A DNA stretch of 61,606 nucleotides from Elusimicrobiota bacterium (GCA_027327915.1 DAHVWT010000002.1:1-61606), one strand, 5' to 3'; positions 24,420 to 33,363 are shown, counted from the first letter of the stretch. The notes: generated from the letters alone by a model not told the origin. A program made the numbers and translations.

Positions 24420-25831
24420 ACCCGTCGACCCAGGCCGCCGCCGGCATCAAGACCGGCTACCAATATGGCTTCCACGACGAGGAAAAGCTCGTCTTCAAGA
24501 GCCGAAAGGGCCTTGACGAGCGTGTCGTCGAGCAAATCTCGCATATGAAGGAAGAGCCTTCCTGGATGCGGGATAAGCGCTTGGAAGCCTACCGGATTTT
24601 CAAGTCGAAGCCCATGCCCGCCTGGGGCGACACCGAGTTCCTAAACGCCATCGACTTCGACGACATCTACTACTACCTCAAGCCCACCGAGAAGATCGAG
24701 GGCCGCTGGGAGGACGTGCCGGAGTCGATCAAGAACACCTTCGAGAAGATCGGCATCCCCGAGGCCGAGCGCAAGTTCCTCGCGGGCGTCACGGCCCAGT
24801 ACGACTCCGAGGCGGTGTACCACCGCATCAACGAGGAGTTGAAGAAGCAGGGCGTGATCTTCACCGACATGGACACGGCGCTCAAGGAATACCCGGACGT
24901 CGTCAAGCGCTATTTCGGCACCATCATCCCCTCGTCGGACAACAAGTTCGCGGCCTTGAACACCGCCGTCTGGTCCGGCGGCTCTTTCGTCTACGTCCCC
25001 AAGGGAGCCCAGGTGGCGATGCCCCTCCAGGCCTATTTCCGCATCAACGCCCAGAAGGCGGGGCAGTTCGAGCGCACGCTCATCATCGCCGAGGAAGGCT
25101 CTAAAGTGCACTACATCGAGGGGTGCACCGCGCCGACCTACGCGGCGGACTCCCTCCACTCGGCCGTCGTCGAGCTCATCGCCATGCCGGGCTCGCACAT
25201 CCGCTACACCACGATTCAGAACTTGTCGAACAACGTCTACAACCTCGTGACGAAGCGCGCGATCGCCCGGGAAGACGCGATCGTCGAGTGGGTGGACGGC
25301 AATCTGGGCTCCAAGCTCACCATGAAATACCCCGCGGTTTACCTCGTGGGCAAGGGCGCCCGCGGCGACATCCTCTCCTGCGCCCTCGCGGGGGAGGGCC
25401 AGCATCAGGACGCCGGCGCCAAGCTCATCTTCGCCGCGCCCCACACTTCGGGGACGATCATATCAAAGTCCATATCGAAGGACGGCGGGCGGGCCAGCTA
25501 CAGGGGCCTCGTCAAGGTCCATCCCCAGGCCCACGACGTCAAGGTCAACGTCCGCTGCGACGCCCTGCTGCTCGACGAGATGTCGCGCTCGGACACCTAC
25601 CCCACCATGGAGATCGATTCAAAGCGCGTCCGCGTCGAGCACGAGGCGTCCGTTTCCAAGATCGGCGAGGAACAGCTTTTCTACCTGATGAGCCGGGGCT
25701 TGAAGGAGCAGGAAGCCGTGACCATGATCGTCAACGGCTTCTTCGACCAGTTCGCCCGGGAGCTCCCTCTCGAGTACTCGGTCGAGCTCAACAGGCTCAT
25801 CCAGCTCGAAATGGAGGGCTCGGTCGGATGA
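24416..25831 (+). CDS. sufB: SufB, Fe-S cluster scaffold
   Basis: 471 aa, the normal SufB length. Conserved features include [53 protein letters not shown] with the invariant Cys in EGCTAP, and the C-terminal [19 protein letters not shown]. It forms the SufB2C2 or SufBC2D complex, accepts sulfur from the desulfurase and holds the nascent cluster. It overlaps sufC and sufD by 4 bp each, so the three products are probably made in step. Confidence 0.97.
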   Translation: MNPSTQAAAGIKTGYQYGFHDEEKLVFKSRKGLDERVVEQISHMKEEPSWMRDKRLEAYRIFKSKPMPAWGDTEFLNAIDFDDIYYYLKPTEKIEGRWEDVPESIKNTFEKIGIPEAERKFLAGVTAQYDSEAVYHRINEELKKQGVIFTDMDTALKEYPDVVKRYFGTIIPSSDNKFAALNTAVWSGGSFVYVPKGAQVAMPLQAYFRINAQKAGQFERTLIIAEEGSKVHYIEGCTAPTYAADSLHSAVVELIAMPGSHIRYTTIQNLSNNVYNLVTKRAIAREDAIVEWVDGNLGSKLTMKYPAVYLVGKGARGDILSCALAGEGQHQDAGAKLIFAAPHTSGTIISKSISKDGGRASYRGLVKVHPQAHDVKVNVRCDALLLDEMSRSDTYPTMEIDSKRVRVEHEASVSKIGEEQLFYLMSRGLKEQEAVTMIVNGFFDQFARELPLEYSVELNRLIQLEMEGSVG

Positions 25832-27087
25832 GCCCCCTCTCCAGCCAAGGCGTCAGCGATCCGGCAGTGGCCAACGACCGGCCGCCCCACGATCGCCATG
25901 CGTCCGCCGCGCTTCCATCGCGAGACGAGTCCTGGAACGCCTATCTTTCGGCGTCGACGCCGCTGCCGAGCTCCCCGGAGTGGCGCCGAACGGATTACTC
26001 CGCCCTGGGGCTCGATCGCCTCGACGACTCGGGCCGCCGCCCGGACCCGGACGAATCCGAACTCTCCATCGTCGCGCCGCCGGAGGTTTCCATCCTCTCC
26101 CTGGAAGCCGCCCTGAGCGACGCGCGGTTCGCGGCGCAGGCGCGGCGCGTCCTCGAAGCCGACCCGGTCGGCTCCTACGCGAAAATCGAATCCCTCAGCC
26201 GGGCGCTGGCGGCCAAGGACATGCTCGTCTTCATCCCGCGCGCCGCCGCCGACTCCGAGACGGTGGTGCGGATCACGGCGCGCTCCTCGGACGGCTTTGC
26301 CTTTCCGCGCTTCTCGATCTTCGCGGCCCCGGAGAGCCGCGCGATCGTCCTCGAAGAGCATGTCGGAGCGCCCTCCGACGGGCCTTCGGCGTCCCGGACG
26401 CCCACCGTCGTCTCTTTCTCGAGCCTTTTCCTGGGCGCGGGAGCCGGCGTCAAGCATTTCTATCTCCAGGACCTGCCCATGGCCTCGCGGGCGTTTTGGC
26501 GGCAGACGGTCGAGATCGAGTCCCGTGCCACTCTGGCGCACGCTTCGCTTCTCCTTGGTGGCGCCCTCCACAAAAGCGACCTGGCGGTCCGGTTGCGCGG
26601 AACCGGCGCCGGAGCCTCGCTGTGGGGGGCGCTCATGGGTTCGGGGACGCAGAAGTTCGACTTCCATTCGCGCCAAATCCACGACGCCCCCAAGACGCAG
26701 AGCCGCCTCCTTTTTAACGCCGCGCTCAAGGACTGCGCCCGCGCCGTCTACACGGGTCTCATCCGCATCGAGAAGAAGGCCGGCGACTCGGACGCCTACC
26801 AGGAAAACCACAACCTCCTGCTGTCTGATTCGGCGCGCTCGGATACGACGCCTCTTCTCGAGATCCTCACCGACTCCGTCCGCTGCAAGCACGGGGCGAC
26901 GGCGGGAGCTCCGGATCCCGAGGAGCTCTTCTACGTCGAAAGCCGCGGGCTCTCGCCCCAGGAGGCGGAGGAAACCCTGGTCATGGGGTTTTTCTCCCCT
27001 CTCCTGGGCCAGATCCACTCTTCGGAACTCGCCGGCCGCCTCGAGGACCGCGTCGCGCAAAAGTTGCGGGAGGGAGCCTTCCCATGA
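25828..27087 (+). CDS. sufD: SufD, Fe-S cluster assembly protein
   Basis: 419 aa from the ATG overlapping the sufB stop by 4 bp. The N-terminal half is divergent, with an EWRRTDYSALGLD element typical of SufD. The C-terminal half is the shared SufB/SufD beta-helix: HSRQIHDAPKTQSRLLFNAA, GLIRIEKKAGDSDAYQENHN, LLSDSARSDTTPLLEI, VRCKHGATAG and FYVESRGLSPQEAEETLVMG. The RCKHGATAG His and neighbouring residues are the conserved SufD site at the SufB interface. It completes the SufBCD complex and aids iron acquisition. Confidence 0.95.
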   Translation: MSPLSSQGVSDPAVANDRPPHDRHASAALPSRDESWNAYLSASTPLPSSPEWRRTDYSALGLDRLDDSGRRPDPDESELSIVAPPEVSILSLEAALSDARFAAQARRVLEADPVGSYAKIESLSRALAAKDMLVFIPRAAADSETVVRITARSSDGFAFPRFSIFAAPESRAIVLEEHVGAPSDGPSASRTPTVVSFSSLFLGAGAGVKHFYLQDLPMASRAFWRQTVEIESRATLAHASLLLGGALHKSDLAVRLRGTGAGASLWGALMGSGTQKFDFHSRQIHDAPKTQSRLLFNAALKDCARAVYTGLIRIEKKAGDSDAYQENHNLLLSDSARSDTTPLLEILTDSVRCKHGATAGAPDPEELFYVESRGLSPQEAEETLVMGFFSPLLGQIHSSELAGRLEDRVAQKLREGAFP

Positions 27088-27398
27088 CGCTCGTCAAGGC
27101 CGCCAAGCTCTCCGACATCCCACCCGGCGGACGCGCGATCGTCCTCGTCGGGGAGACGCGGGTGATCCTTTTCAATACCGCGGGCAAGCTCTACGCCGTC
27201 GAGGACGTCTGCTCCCACGACGAGGGCTCCCTCGACAACGGCCCCCTCGAGGATTTCGATGTCGAATGCCCCCGCCACGGGGCCCGCTTCGACATCCGCA
27301 CGGGCGAGGCCACGCGCATGCCCGCCATCGCGCCCATCAGGACCTTCCTCGTCAAGGTAGAGGGCGACGACGTGCTCCTCGAGACAAACCATGATTGA
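27084..27398 (+). CDS. Rieske-type [2Fe-2S] ferredoxin of the suf operon
   Basis: 104 aa. Both Rieske cluster-binding boxes are present: CSHDEGSL (Cys-x-His) and CPRHGARFD (Cys-x-x-His). The sequence resembles the small non-heme oxygenase-type ferredoxins often found inside actinobacterial suf operons between sufD and sufS. It probably supplies electrons during cluster assembly, or is an early client. Starts in a 4-bp overlap with sufD and overlaps sufS by 8 bp, so it is firmly part of the operon. Confidence 0.93.
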   Translation: MTLVKAAKLSDIPPGGRAIVLVGETRVILFNTAGKLYAVEDVCSHDEGSLDNGPLEDFDVECPRHGARFDIRTGEATRMPAIAPIRTFLVKVEGDDVLLETNHD

Positions 27399-28632
27399 TC
27401 CCGCCAAAATCCGCAAGGACTTCCCCATCCTCTCGCGCCGGGTCAGGGGCAAGCCCCTCGTCTACCTCGACAACGCCGCCACGACGCAGAAGCCTCGCGC
27501 CGTGATCGAGTCTCTGGTGTCTTTCTACGAGCGCCACAACGCCAACGTCCACCGCGGCGTCCACGAACTCTCCGAGGAGGCGACGAACCTCGTCGAGACG
27601 ACTCGCGCCAAAGTCGCCGCCCTCATCGGCGCGAAACATTCCCACTGCGTCATCTTCACGCGAAACACGACCGAGTCAATCAACCTCGTCGCCCACGCCT
27701 GGGGCCGCAAATTTCTCAAGGAGGGCGACGAGATCCTCCTGACCGAGCTCGAGCACCACTCCAATCTGGTCCCCTGGCAGATGATCGCCCAGGAGAAGGG
27801 CGTGAAGCTGCGCTTCATCCCGGTCGCCCACGACGGCACGCTGGACGTGGACTCGGCGCGGCGGTTGCTCTCCCCGAGGACCAAGCTCATCGCCTTCTCC
27901 GCCCTCTCCAACGCCCTGGGGTCGGTCAGCCCCATCGAGAAGATCCTCGCGATGGCGCGCTCGATCGGCGCGACAACCCTGATCGACGCCGCCCAGTGGG
28001 CCCCGCACCGCCCCATCGACGTCCGGGCCTGGGGCTGCGACTTCCTCGCCTTCTCGGCCCACAAGATGCTGGGGCCGACGGGGATCGGCGTCCTCTACGG
28101 CAAGGAGGAGATCCTCGATGCGATGAATCCTTTTCTCGGCGGCGGCGACATGATCAGGCAAGTCTTCCTCGACCACTCGACCTATAACGTCCTGCCCTAT
28201 AAATTCGAAGCCGGCACCCCGAACATCGCCGACGCCGCCGCCTTCGATGCCGCGATCGACTACCTCCAGGGCGTCGGTTTCGACGAGATCGAGCGCCACG
28301 AGCGGGCCTTGCTCGGCCGGGCGCTTTCCGTCCTGGGTTCGATGTCCGAGGTCGAGATATACGGACCGAAGGATCTCGATCGCCAAGCCTGCCTCGTCTC
28401 CTTCAACATCGCGGGACTCCACCCCCACGACGCGAGCACGGCCATCGACCTGGAGGGCATCGCCGTGCGCGCCGGGCATCATTGCTGCCAGCCCCTGATG
28501 GCCAAGCTCAAGATCCCGGGCACCGTGCGCGCGAGTTTTTATCTCTATAACACCCTGGAGGAGGTTGACCGGCTCGCCGTAGCCGTCTCAAAGGCCGCGC
28601 GGTTCTTCAAAAAAGAAGAGGCGATCGCCTAA
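27391..28632 (+). CDS. sufS: SufS cysteine desulfurase
   Basis: 413 aa class V aminotransferase fold. Key parts: VYLDNAATTQKPRAVIE, the PLP-binding Lys in FLAFSAHKMLGPTGIGVLYG, FEAGTPNIADA, and the catalytic-loop Cys in VRAGHHCCQPLM. It takes sulfur from cysteine, leaving alanine, and holds it as a persulfide for transfer to SufU or SufB. The short active-site loop is that of group II (SufS) enzymes, which fits the presence of sufU next door. Confidence 0.97.
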   Translation: MIDPAKIRKDFPILSRRVRGKPLVYLDNAATTQKPRAVIESLVSFYERHNANVHRGVHELSEEATNLVETTRAKVAALIGAKHSHCVIFTRNTTESINLVAHAWGRKFLKEGDEILLTELEHHSNLVPWQMIAQEKGVKLRFIPVAHDGTLDVDSARRLLSPRTKLIAFSALSNALGSVSPIEKILAMARSIGATTLIDAAQWAPHRPIDVRAWGCDFLAFSAHKMLGPTGIGVLYGKEEILDAMNPFLGGGDMIRQVFLDHSTYNVLPYKFEAGTPNIADAAAFDAAIDYLQGVGFDEIERHERALLGRALSVLGSMSEVEIYGPKDLDRQACLVSFNIAGLHPHDASTAIDLEGIAVRAGHHCCQPLMAKLKIPGTVRASFYLYNTLEEVDRLAVAVSKAARFFKKEEAIA

Positions 28633-28640
28633 GATTTCCC

Positions 28641-29138
28641 ATGGCCGAAGGCGACTCGGAGCTTCAGGACCTCTACCGGGACGTGCTCCTCGACTATTTC
28701 AAGAGCGCGACGCACAAGGGAGAGATCGCGGAGGCTGATATCCACTCCCACGGCGTCAATCCCGTGTGCGGCGACGAGATCAAGATCTCGGCGTCCTTGA
28801 CGAAGGACGGCGGCCAGGAAAGCCGGCGCCTGGCCCGGCTCCGCTACACGGGCCACGGCTGCGTGATCAGCCAGGCCTCCTCGGCCATGATGGCCGAGGC
28901 CTTGGAAGGCCTGAGCGTCGCCGAGGCGCGCGAGCTCGCAGGGGCCTTCAAGTCCATGATGCTGCGGGAAACCACGCCAGAAGCCCTTCCCGAGCGGCTG
29001 GGCGAGGCGCGGGCCTTCGAAGGGGTTCGCAAGTACCCGATGCGGGTCAAATGCGCGACTCTCGCCTGGAACACTCTCATCGAGGGCCTCAGAGCGCCCC
29101 CCGCCAGCGCGGCCTCGACGGAATTCAAGGAAAAATAG
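28641..29138 (+). CDS. sufU: SufU, sulfur-transfer partner of SufS
   Basis: 165 aa IscU-fold protein. The three conserved Cys are visible: NPVCGDEI, GHGCVISQASSAMM and VKCATLAWNT, along with the usual Asp. A 14-18 residue insertion before the second Cys region, seen in SufU but not IscU, is consistent with (SLTKDGGQESRRLARLRY). SufU carries zinc and swaps it to take the persulfide from SufS. It sits 8 bp after sufS. Confidence 0.93.
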   Translation: MAEGDSELQDLYRDVLLDYFKSATHKGEIAEADIHSHGVNPVCGDEIKISASLTKDGGQESRRLARLRYTGHGCVISQASSAMMAEALEGLSVAEARELAGAFKSMMLRETTPEALPERLGEARAFEGVRKYPMRVKCATLAWNTLIEGLRAPPASAASTEFKEK

Positions 29139-29140
29139 CC

Positions 29141-29461
29141 ATGCCGACTTTCAAGGAAATCGGAGAAGTATTAAAGCCGGTCGCGGACCCGGAGATCCAC
29201 ATCAGCATCGTGGACCTGGGGCTCGTCTACGGCGCGGAGGTCAAAGCGGGCGCGGCGGAGGGCGGCGACGCCATCAAGGTGGTGATGAGCCTTACCTCGC
29301 CCGCCTGCCCCTACGGCCCGATGCTGCTCGCCTCGGTCCATCAAGCCGTGGCGAAGCTCCCCGGGGTCAAGGACGTGGACGTGGACCTCGCCTTCGACCC
29401 TCTCTGGGATCCGCGAACGATGGCCTCGGAGGAGGCCAAGGACCAGCTGGGGATCTATTGA
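29141..29461 (+). CDS. sufT: SufT-like MIP18-family protein (DUF59)
   Basis: 106 aa from the ATG at 29141, 2 bp after the sufU stop. It shows the DUF59 pattern VLKPVADPEIHISIVDLGLV, SLTSPACPYGPM with the conserved Cys, and VDVDLAFDPLWDPRTMASEE. Such proteins help mature Fe-S targets. Longer forward readings of this frame run through sufU and are not real. Its stop shares one base with the next ATG. Confidence 0.92.
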   Translation: MPTFKEIGEVLKPVADPEIHISIVDLGLVYGAEVKAGAAEGGDAIKVVMSLTSPACPYGPMLLASVHQAVAKLPGVKDVDVDLAFDPLWDPRTMASEEAKDQLGIY

Positions 29462-29928
29462 TGAAGATCACGAGCTCGTTGGAATACGGCATGCGGCTCA
29501 TGGCCGCGATCGCCAAGGAGGACGGGGACGCCCCCCTCTCGGCCGAAAAGCTCTCGCGAGAGGAGAACATCCCCCTTGACTATACGAATCAGATTCTCTG
29601 GAAGCTTAAGAGCGCGGGCGTGATCTCGAGCCGCCGCGGCTCCGGCGGGGGATACTCCCTCGCGAGGCCGCCCCACGAAATCACCATGGACCGCGTCGTG
29701 ATAGCCCTCGAGGGCTCGATTTTCGAGGACGTCTGCTCGAAATACGCGGACGCCCCGCGCGAATGCCACCACCAGTCTGGATGCTCGTTGTCCCCCCTTT
29801 GGCGGCGTCTGGGCACTCTCCTCGCCGAATTTTTCTCGAGCACCACGCTCGAAGACCTCATCCGCAGGGAACCCGCGACCGCGCGCGTCGAATTCATTCC
29901 GCCCGGCCGGCCCTTGCCGATGCGTTAA
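29461..29928 (+). CDS. Rrf2/IscR-type Fe-S-sensing regulator
   Basis: 155 aa. Winged helix: SLEYGMRLMAAIAKED, PLDYTNQILWKLKSAGVISS and the wing SRRGSGGGYSLARPP. Three candidate cluster ligands C92, C102 and C108 (VCSKYADAPRECHHQSGCSL) have spacing slightly wider than E. coli IscR (92, 98, 104). It is therefore expected to bind [2Fe-2S] and repress the operon when clusters are plentiful. The predicted site is the IscR-like operator at 23575-23599. Being encoded inside the operon gives a direct negative loop. Starts one base into the sufT stop. Confidence 0.92.
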   Translation: MKITSSLEYGMRLMAAIAKEDGDAPLSAEKLSREENIPLDYTNQILWKLKSAGVISSRRGSGGGYSLARPPHEITMDRVVIALEGSIFEDVCSKYADAPRECHHQSGCSLSPLWRRLGTLLAEFFSSTTLEDLIRREPATARVEFIPPGRPLPMR

Positions 29929-29938
29929 GGAGCCCTCC

Positions 29939-30214
29939 ATGGAAAACCAGACGAATCCCGTCCAGCCCAGCCAGTCCGCCCCCGCCTCTCTCAAGGACCG
30001 CGTGGAATCGGCCCTCGCCCGGATCCGGCCCTATATCCAATCCGACGGCGGCGACATCACCCTCGTCGCGATCCGCGAGGAGACCGGGACCGTCGAGGTC
30101 GCGCTCCACGGCGCTTGCGGCTCCTGCCCGAGCTCGATGGCGACCCTCAAAGGCGGCGTCGAGCGCGCCGTGTGCCAGGCCGTCCCGGAAATCAAGGAAG
30201 TCGTCACCGTTTAA
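29939..30214 (+). CDS. NifU C-terminal-like (NFU) Fe-S carrier
   Basis: 91 aa. The NFU domain is complete: RVESALARIRPYIQSDGGDI, LVAIREETGTVEVALHGACG and the CxxC in ACGSCPSSMATLKGGVE. Two monomers would share one [4Fe-4S] cluster through the CxxC and pass it to target enzymes. Last dedicated Fe-S gene of the run, 10 bp after the regulator and with an AAGGAG ribosome site. Confidence 0.95.
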   Translation: MENQTNPVQPSQSAPASLKDRVESALARIRPYIQSDGGDITLVAIREETGTVEVALHGACGSCPSSMATLKGGVERAVCQAVPEIKEVVTV

Positions 30215-30239
30215 GCCGCGGGATTCGCGAGGCGGGCCC

Positions 30240-31064
30240 TTGCGCCGATTCGACTGCCATACCCATTCCCGCCACTCGGACGGCACCCTTTCTCCAAGGG
30301 AAGTCGTCAAGCGCGCCGAGGCGTCGAAACTTGAACTCCTGATCCTCACGGATCACGATACGATCGCGGGCCTTGAGGAAGCGGCGGCCGCGGCGACGGC
30401 GGCGAAAATCCATTTTTCCCTCGGCATCGAGATCAACTCCAACTATCCCGAAGGCCAGGTCCACTTTCTGGGCTACGGGATTCGCGCCCAGGATCCCTCC
30501 TTTCTCGCGGCCCTGGCGCGCTTGCGCGGCCGACGCCGGGAGCGCGCCGACGCCATCCTGCGCCGCCTGCGGGAGTTGGGCCTCCCGCTCTCCCCGGAGG
30601 AGCTCCCTTCCTCTCCCGACCTGCCTCTCGGAAGGCCTCATGTGGCGGACCTGATGCGTCGCAAGGGGATCGTGCGCACGCGCTCGGAGGCTTTCGAGAA
30701 ATATCTGTCCCGAGGCCGCCCCGGATTCGCGGAGCCCCTGGGCCCGACCCCCGAGGAAGCGATCGCTCTCATCCGAGACGCCGGGGGGTTCCCAAGCCTC
30801 GCTCATCCCAAAACGGCCAAAACGGCCCTCAAGCACCTTTCCGAGTGGGTGCGGGCGGGTCTCGAAGGCGTCGAGGCCTACTACGCCGCCTTTTCGGAGG
30901 AGGAGCGGAAGCATTGGGCGGGCGTCGCGGCCGAGTTCAACCTCCTCTCGACCGGCGGCTCCGACTTCCACGGCCCCGGGACGGGGCGGGACCGCCCGCT
31001 TGGCGTCGAGGTTCCGGAATCGGTCTTCGACCGCTTCTCCGAGCGCCTGGCTCGCTGTGGCTAG
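30240..31064 (+). CDS. PHP-domain phosphoesterase (TrpH/RNase AM-like)
   Basis: 274 aa from a TTG at 30240 preceded by GAGGCGGG; longer readings run back through the nfu gene. Metal-binding signature DCHTHSRHSDGTLSP at the N-terminus, LTDHDTIAGLEEA, GIEINSNY, then FPSLAHPKT and TGGSDFHGPG at the end. This is the YciV/TrpH branch of the PHP family, which removes nucleotides from 5' RNA ends or hydrolyses 3',5'-bisnucleotides. It needs divalent metals. It overlaps the next gene by 8 bp. Confidence 0.88.
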   Translation: MRRFDCHTHSRHSDGTLSPREVVKRAEASKLELLILTDHDTIAGLEEAAAAATAAKIHFSLGIEINSNYPEGQVHFLGYGIRAQDPSFLAALARLRGRRRERADAILRRLRELGLPLSPEELPSSPDLPLGRPHVADLMRRKGIVRTRSEAFEKYLSRGRPGFAEPLGPTPEEAIALIRDAGGFPSLAHPKTAKTALKHLSEWVRAGLEGVEAYYAAFSEEERKHWAGVAAEFNLLSTGGSDFHGPGTGRDRPLGVEVPESVFDRFSERLARCG

Positions 31065-31794
31065 CCCTTTTTTAATCGTCGCCCATCGAGGCGCGAGCGC
31101 CTTGGCCCCGGAAAATACCCTCGCGAGCTTCCGCCGGGCCCTCGATATGGGCGCCAAGGCGGTTGAGCTCGACGTGCACCAGAGCCGCGACGGAGAGCTT
31201 CTCGTGATCCACGACGAGAACTTAAAGCGCACCTGCGGCCTCGACGCCCTCGTCAAGGACCTTGACGCCTCGCGCATTCGCAGCCTGGACGCCGGTTCCT
31301 GGTTCGGCCCCCAGTTCGCCGGAGAACGGGTTCCCACGCTGCGCGAGACTCTCGAGCTGCTCCTCGGCCGGGCCTCCGTCCATCTCGAGCTCAAGCAGGG
31401 GTCGCGCTATTATCCGGGGATCGAGGCGCGCGCGGTGGCTCTCCTCAAGAAGATGGACGGGATGAGAGACAGCGTCCTATCGAGTTTCGACCATCAAGCC
31501 CTTTTTGAGGTGCGAAGAGTTGATTTTTCGGCGCGGATCGGCTATCTATTAGGTCGCGCGTCAACGATAAGAGCCTTGAAAGACACGAAAGATTTGAGAG
31601 CGGAAAGCCTCCATCTCAGCCTCCGGCAGACGACCGCCGCGCGCGTGCGCTCCGCTCACGAGCATGGACTCCGCGTCCTGACCTACACCGTTGTCTCGTC
31701 CGCGCAAGGCCGACGCCTGCGATCCCTGGGCGTCGACGGCGTCTTTGCGAATGATCCAGGCCTTCTCCAGGACCAACGCCATGCCCCCCTCTAA
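31057..31794 (+). CDS. Glycerophosphodiester phosphodiesterase
   Basis: 245 aa from a GTG at 31057. GDPD motifs: IVAHRGASALAPENTLASF, VELDVHQSRDGELLVIHDE, SVHLELKQ, and YTVVSSAQGRRLRSLGVDGV near the end. No signal peptide, so cytoplasmic. It releases glycerol-3-phosphate from deacylated phospholipids. The middle YLLGRASTIRALKDTKD is less conserved. It overlaps the PHP gene by 8 bp and the next gene by 14 bp. Confidence 0.9.
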   Translation: MASPFLIVAHRGASALAPENTLASFRRALDMGAKAVELDVHQSRDGELLVIHDENLKRTCGLDALVKDLDASRIRSLDAGSWFGPQFAGERVPTLRETLELLLGRASVHLELKQGSRYYPGIEARAVALLKKMDGMRDSVLSSFDHQALFEVRRVDFSARIGYLLGRASTIRALKDTKDLRAESLHLSLRQTTAARVRSAHEHGLRVLTYTVVSSAQGRRLRSLGVDGVFANDPGLLQDQRHAPL

Positions 31795-32956
31795 GACCAA
31801 AAATCAAGTCTGGACCGGAGCCGTCGGGACCGATCTTCCCGTCGATGGCCCGCCGGCGGGATGGAGCCAGAAGGCGCTAGCGAACGTTCTGCGCAAGCCC
31901 GGACCGATCTCGAAAACCGCCGGAGCGGTGGACTTGGCGCTGTTCGCCGCGGCGGAATGGGCGCCACCGCATGCCGAGGCCGCCCGAGGACGACTCGTCC
32001 TCGACCTGGCAGCCAGCGCACGCCAGTCGGAGGGACCGGGATGGCGAAACCTCGCCGAATCCGCGGTGACCGCCAAGCATGTCTGGGACGTGCACGCCCT
32101 GACCCGGGAGCCGTTGTTAAAGGAGATCGGAACCGAGCTCATGGAGCATCTCCTGCGCAACGAGCATGCCTGGCTGGGCGATGCCGCGCCGCGGACGGAA
32201 GCCGTCCTCGCCTTGGCCTTCCTGCGCGCCAACGCCTGCTGCCCGCGGCCCGCCTACTCGGCGGCGGCGGACCGTATGCTTTCCCGCCTGACGGCCGGGA
32301 TTTCTCCGGACACCTCTAACGGCGGAGCCGCCCGTTCCCCGTCTCTCGCGGAAAACGCCTGGAAGATCCTCGCCCTGACGGAGTCCTTCCTGAGCTCCGG
32401 CCACGCGCCCCATCGCGAGGCCGCGGAGAAGCTTCTGCGGGAGCTTTTTCAGGAGCTTTGGGACCGGGAACGCGGCGGCTTCATGGACGCCTCCGCAGCC
32501 GCGGGAAGCGCCCGGCTCGTCCTCTACGAGAACGCTGTCGCCCTCGAGGGCGCCTGGCGGCTCTCCGAGCTCAAAGGAAACAAGCACTACTCCGATTGGG
32601 CCGTCTGGGGCATCAAGGGCCTCTGGTCGAAGCTCGCCTCGACGCGGGAGGCCCGTCTTGCCCGGGTCTGGGAGCTCTTGAGCCGCGGCCGCATGGATTT
32701 TGAGCTCGTGGCCAAGCCCGAGGACCGTGCGCCGCTGCTCGCGGCCCTCAACCGACACTATCTCCCCAGAAAAATCATCTCCTTCGTCCATCCCGACGAC
32801 CAGGACTACCTGCAGGCCCACAAGCTGCTCCCTTGCGACAAGCCGACGCTCTTTGCCTGCAGGGATCTGCGCCCCGTGGCCCGGTCGGATGCCCCGGAGT
32901 CCGTCGCGGCCATGGTCGAGACGTTGCAAAAAGCCTATCGCGATGACCCTCGTTGA
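31781..32956 (+). CDS. YyaL/DUF255-like alpha-toroid protein lacking the thioredoxin domain
   Basis: 391 aa from the ATG at 31781. Most of it is helical: AEWAPPHAEAARGRLVLDLA, APRTEAVLALAFLRANACC, ENAWKILALTESFL, and DRERGGFMDASAAAGSARLV followed by ENAVALEGAWRLSELKGN. These last segments resemble the six-hairpin C-terminal part of YyaL/SSP411 proteins (GGFFD, dN..a). The tail ends with FACRDLRPVARSDAPES, like the YVCR..C.aP ending of that family. The N-terminal thioredoxin-like domain of full-length relatives (about 680 aa) is absent. Function unknown; a sugar- or nucleoside-active role has been suggested for relatives. Homology is by eye. Confidence 0.55.
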   Translation: MPPSKTKNQVWTGAVGTDLPVDGPPAGWSQKALANVLRKPGPISKTAGAVDLALFAAAEWAPPHAEAARGRLVLDLAASARQSEGPGWRNLAESAVTAKHVWDVHALTREPLLKEIGTELMEHLLRNEHAWLGDAAPRTEAVLALAFLRANACCPRPAYSAAADRMLSRLTAGISPDTSNGGAARSPSLAENAWKILALTESFLSSGHAPHREAAEKLLRELFQELWDRERGGFMDASAAAGSARLVLYENAVALEGAWRLSELKGNKHYSDWAVWGIKGLWSKLASTREARLARVWELLSRGRMDFELVAKPEDRAPLLAALNRHYLPRKIISFVHPDDQDYLQAHKLLPCDKPTLFACRDLRPVARSDAPESVAAMVETLQKAYRDDPR

Positions 32957-33308
32957 GACGCTGCGTTCCGGCAAGTGCAAGCCTTGCTCCGGAGGCACGC
33001 CTCCCCTCAGCGGCGCGACGGTTCGGGAATGCCTCGCGGCCCTGCCGTCGTGGCGACTCTCCGATGACGGCAAAAGCATCCTCCGGGATCTTCTCATGAA
33101 GGACTTTTCGAGCGCCGTCGATCTCATCGTCCGGATCAAGAACGTCGCCGAGGCGGAGGACCATCATCCGGACCTGCATCTCACGGGCTACCGCCGGCTA
33201 ACCGTCGAGCTTTCGACTCACGCCATCGGGGGACTGTCGGAAAACGATTTCATCCTCGCCGCCAAAATCGAAGCCCTTCCCAAGAGCCTCAAAGAAAGCA
33301 ATCGATAG
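32943..33308 (+). CDS. phhB: Pterin-4a-carbinolamine dehydratase (PCD/PhhB family)
   Basis: 121 aa from the ATG at 32943, overlapping the previous stop by 14 bp. The active-site signature is exact: EAEDHHPDLHLTGYRRLTVE with the three His, STHAIGGLSENDF with the fourth His and the Asp. PCD recycles 4a-hydroxytetrahydropterin after aromatic amino acid hydroxylation. Many bacteria use it in other pterin roles. PTPS-like and SDR genes at 39845-40988 suggest local pterin metabolism. A decamer-repeat element begins at its stop codon and may form the run's terminator. Confidence 0.93.
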   Translation: MTLVETLRSGKCKPCSGGTPPLSGATVRECLAALPSWRLSDDGKSILRDLLMKDFSSAVDLIVRIKNVAEAEDHHPDLHLTGYRRLTVELSTHAIGGLSENDFILAAKIEALPKSLKESNR

Positions 33309-33363
33309 CCACGGAAGGCCTCCCGCAGCGTTCCATTGTCTTCCGTGGCCTTCCGTAGCTTTC
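33308..33363. repeat. Decamer-period inverted repeat element, copy 1
   Basis: From 33324 to 33363 four decamers follow each other in exact 10-bp register (CGCAGCGTTC, CATTGTCTTC, CGTGGCCTTC, CGTAGCTTTC), fitting CGTNGCYTTC loosely. The arm GCCACGGAAGGCC (33308-33320) pairs with GGCCTTCCGTAGC (33347-33359) at 12 of 13 positions across a 26-nt loop, followed by TTTC. It lies directly after the phhB stop, so it could end the long suf transcript. A second, longer copy is at 55145-55260. Confidence 0.6.

Noticed and set aside
25123..25827. N-terminal extension of sufD
   Set aside because: The frame runs open through sufB but its composition is Arg/Pro-rich shadow; the ATG at 25828 in an ATGA overlap fits the operon pattern.
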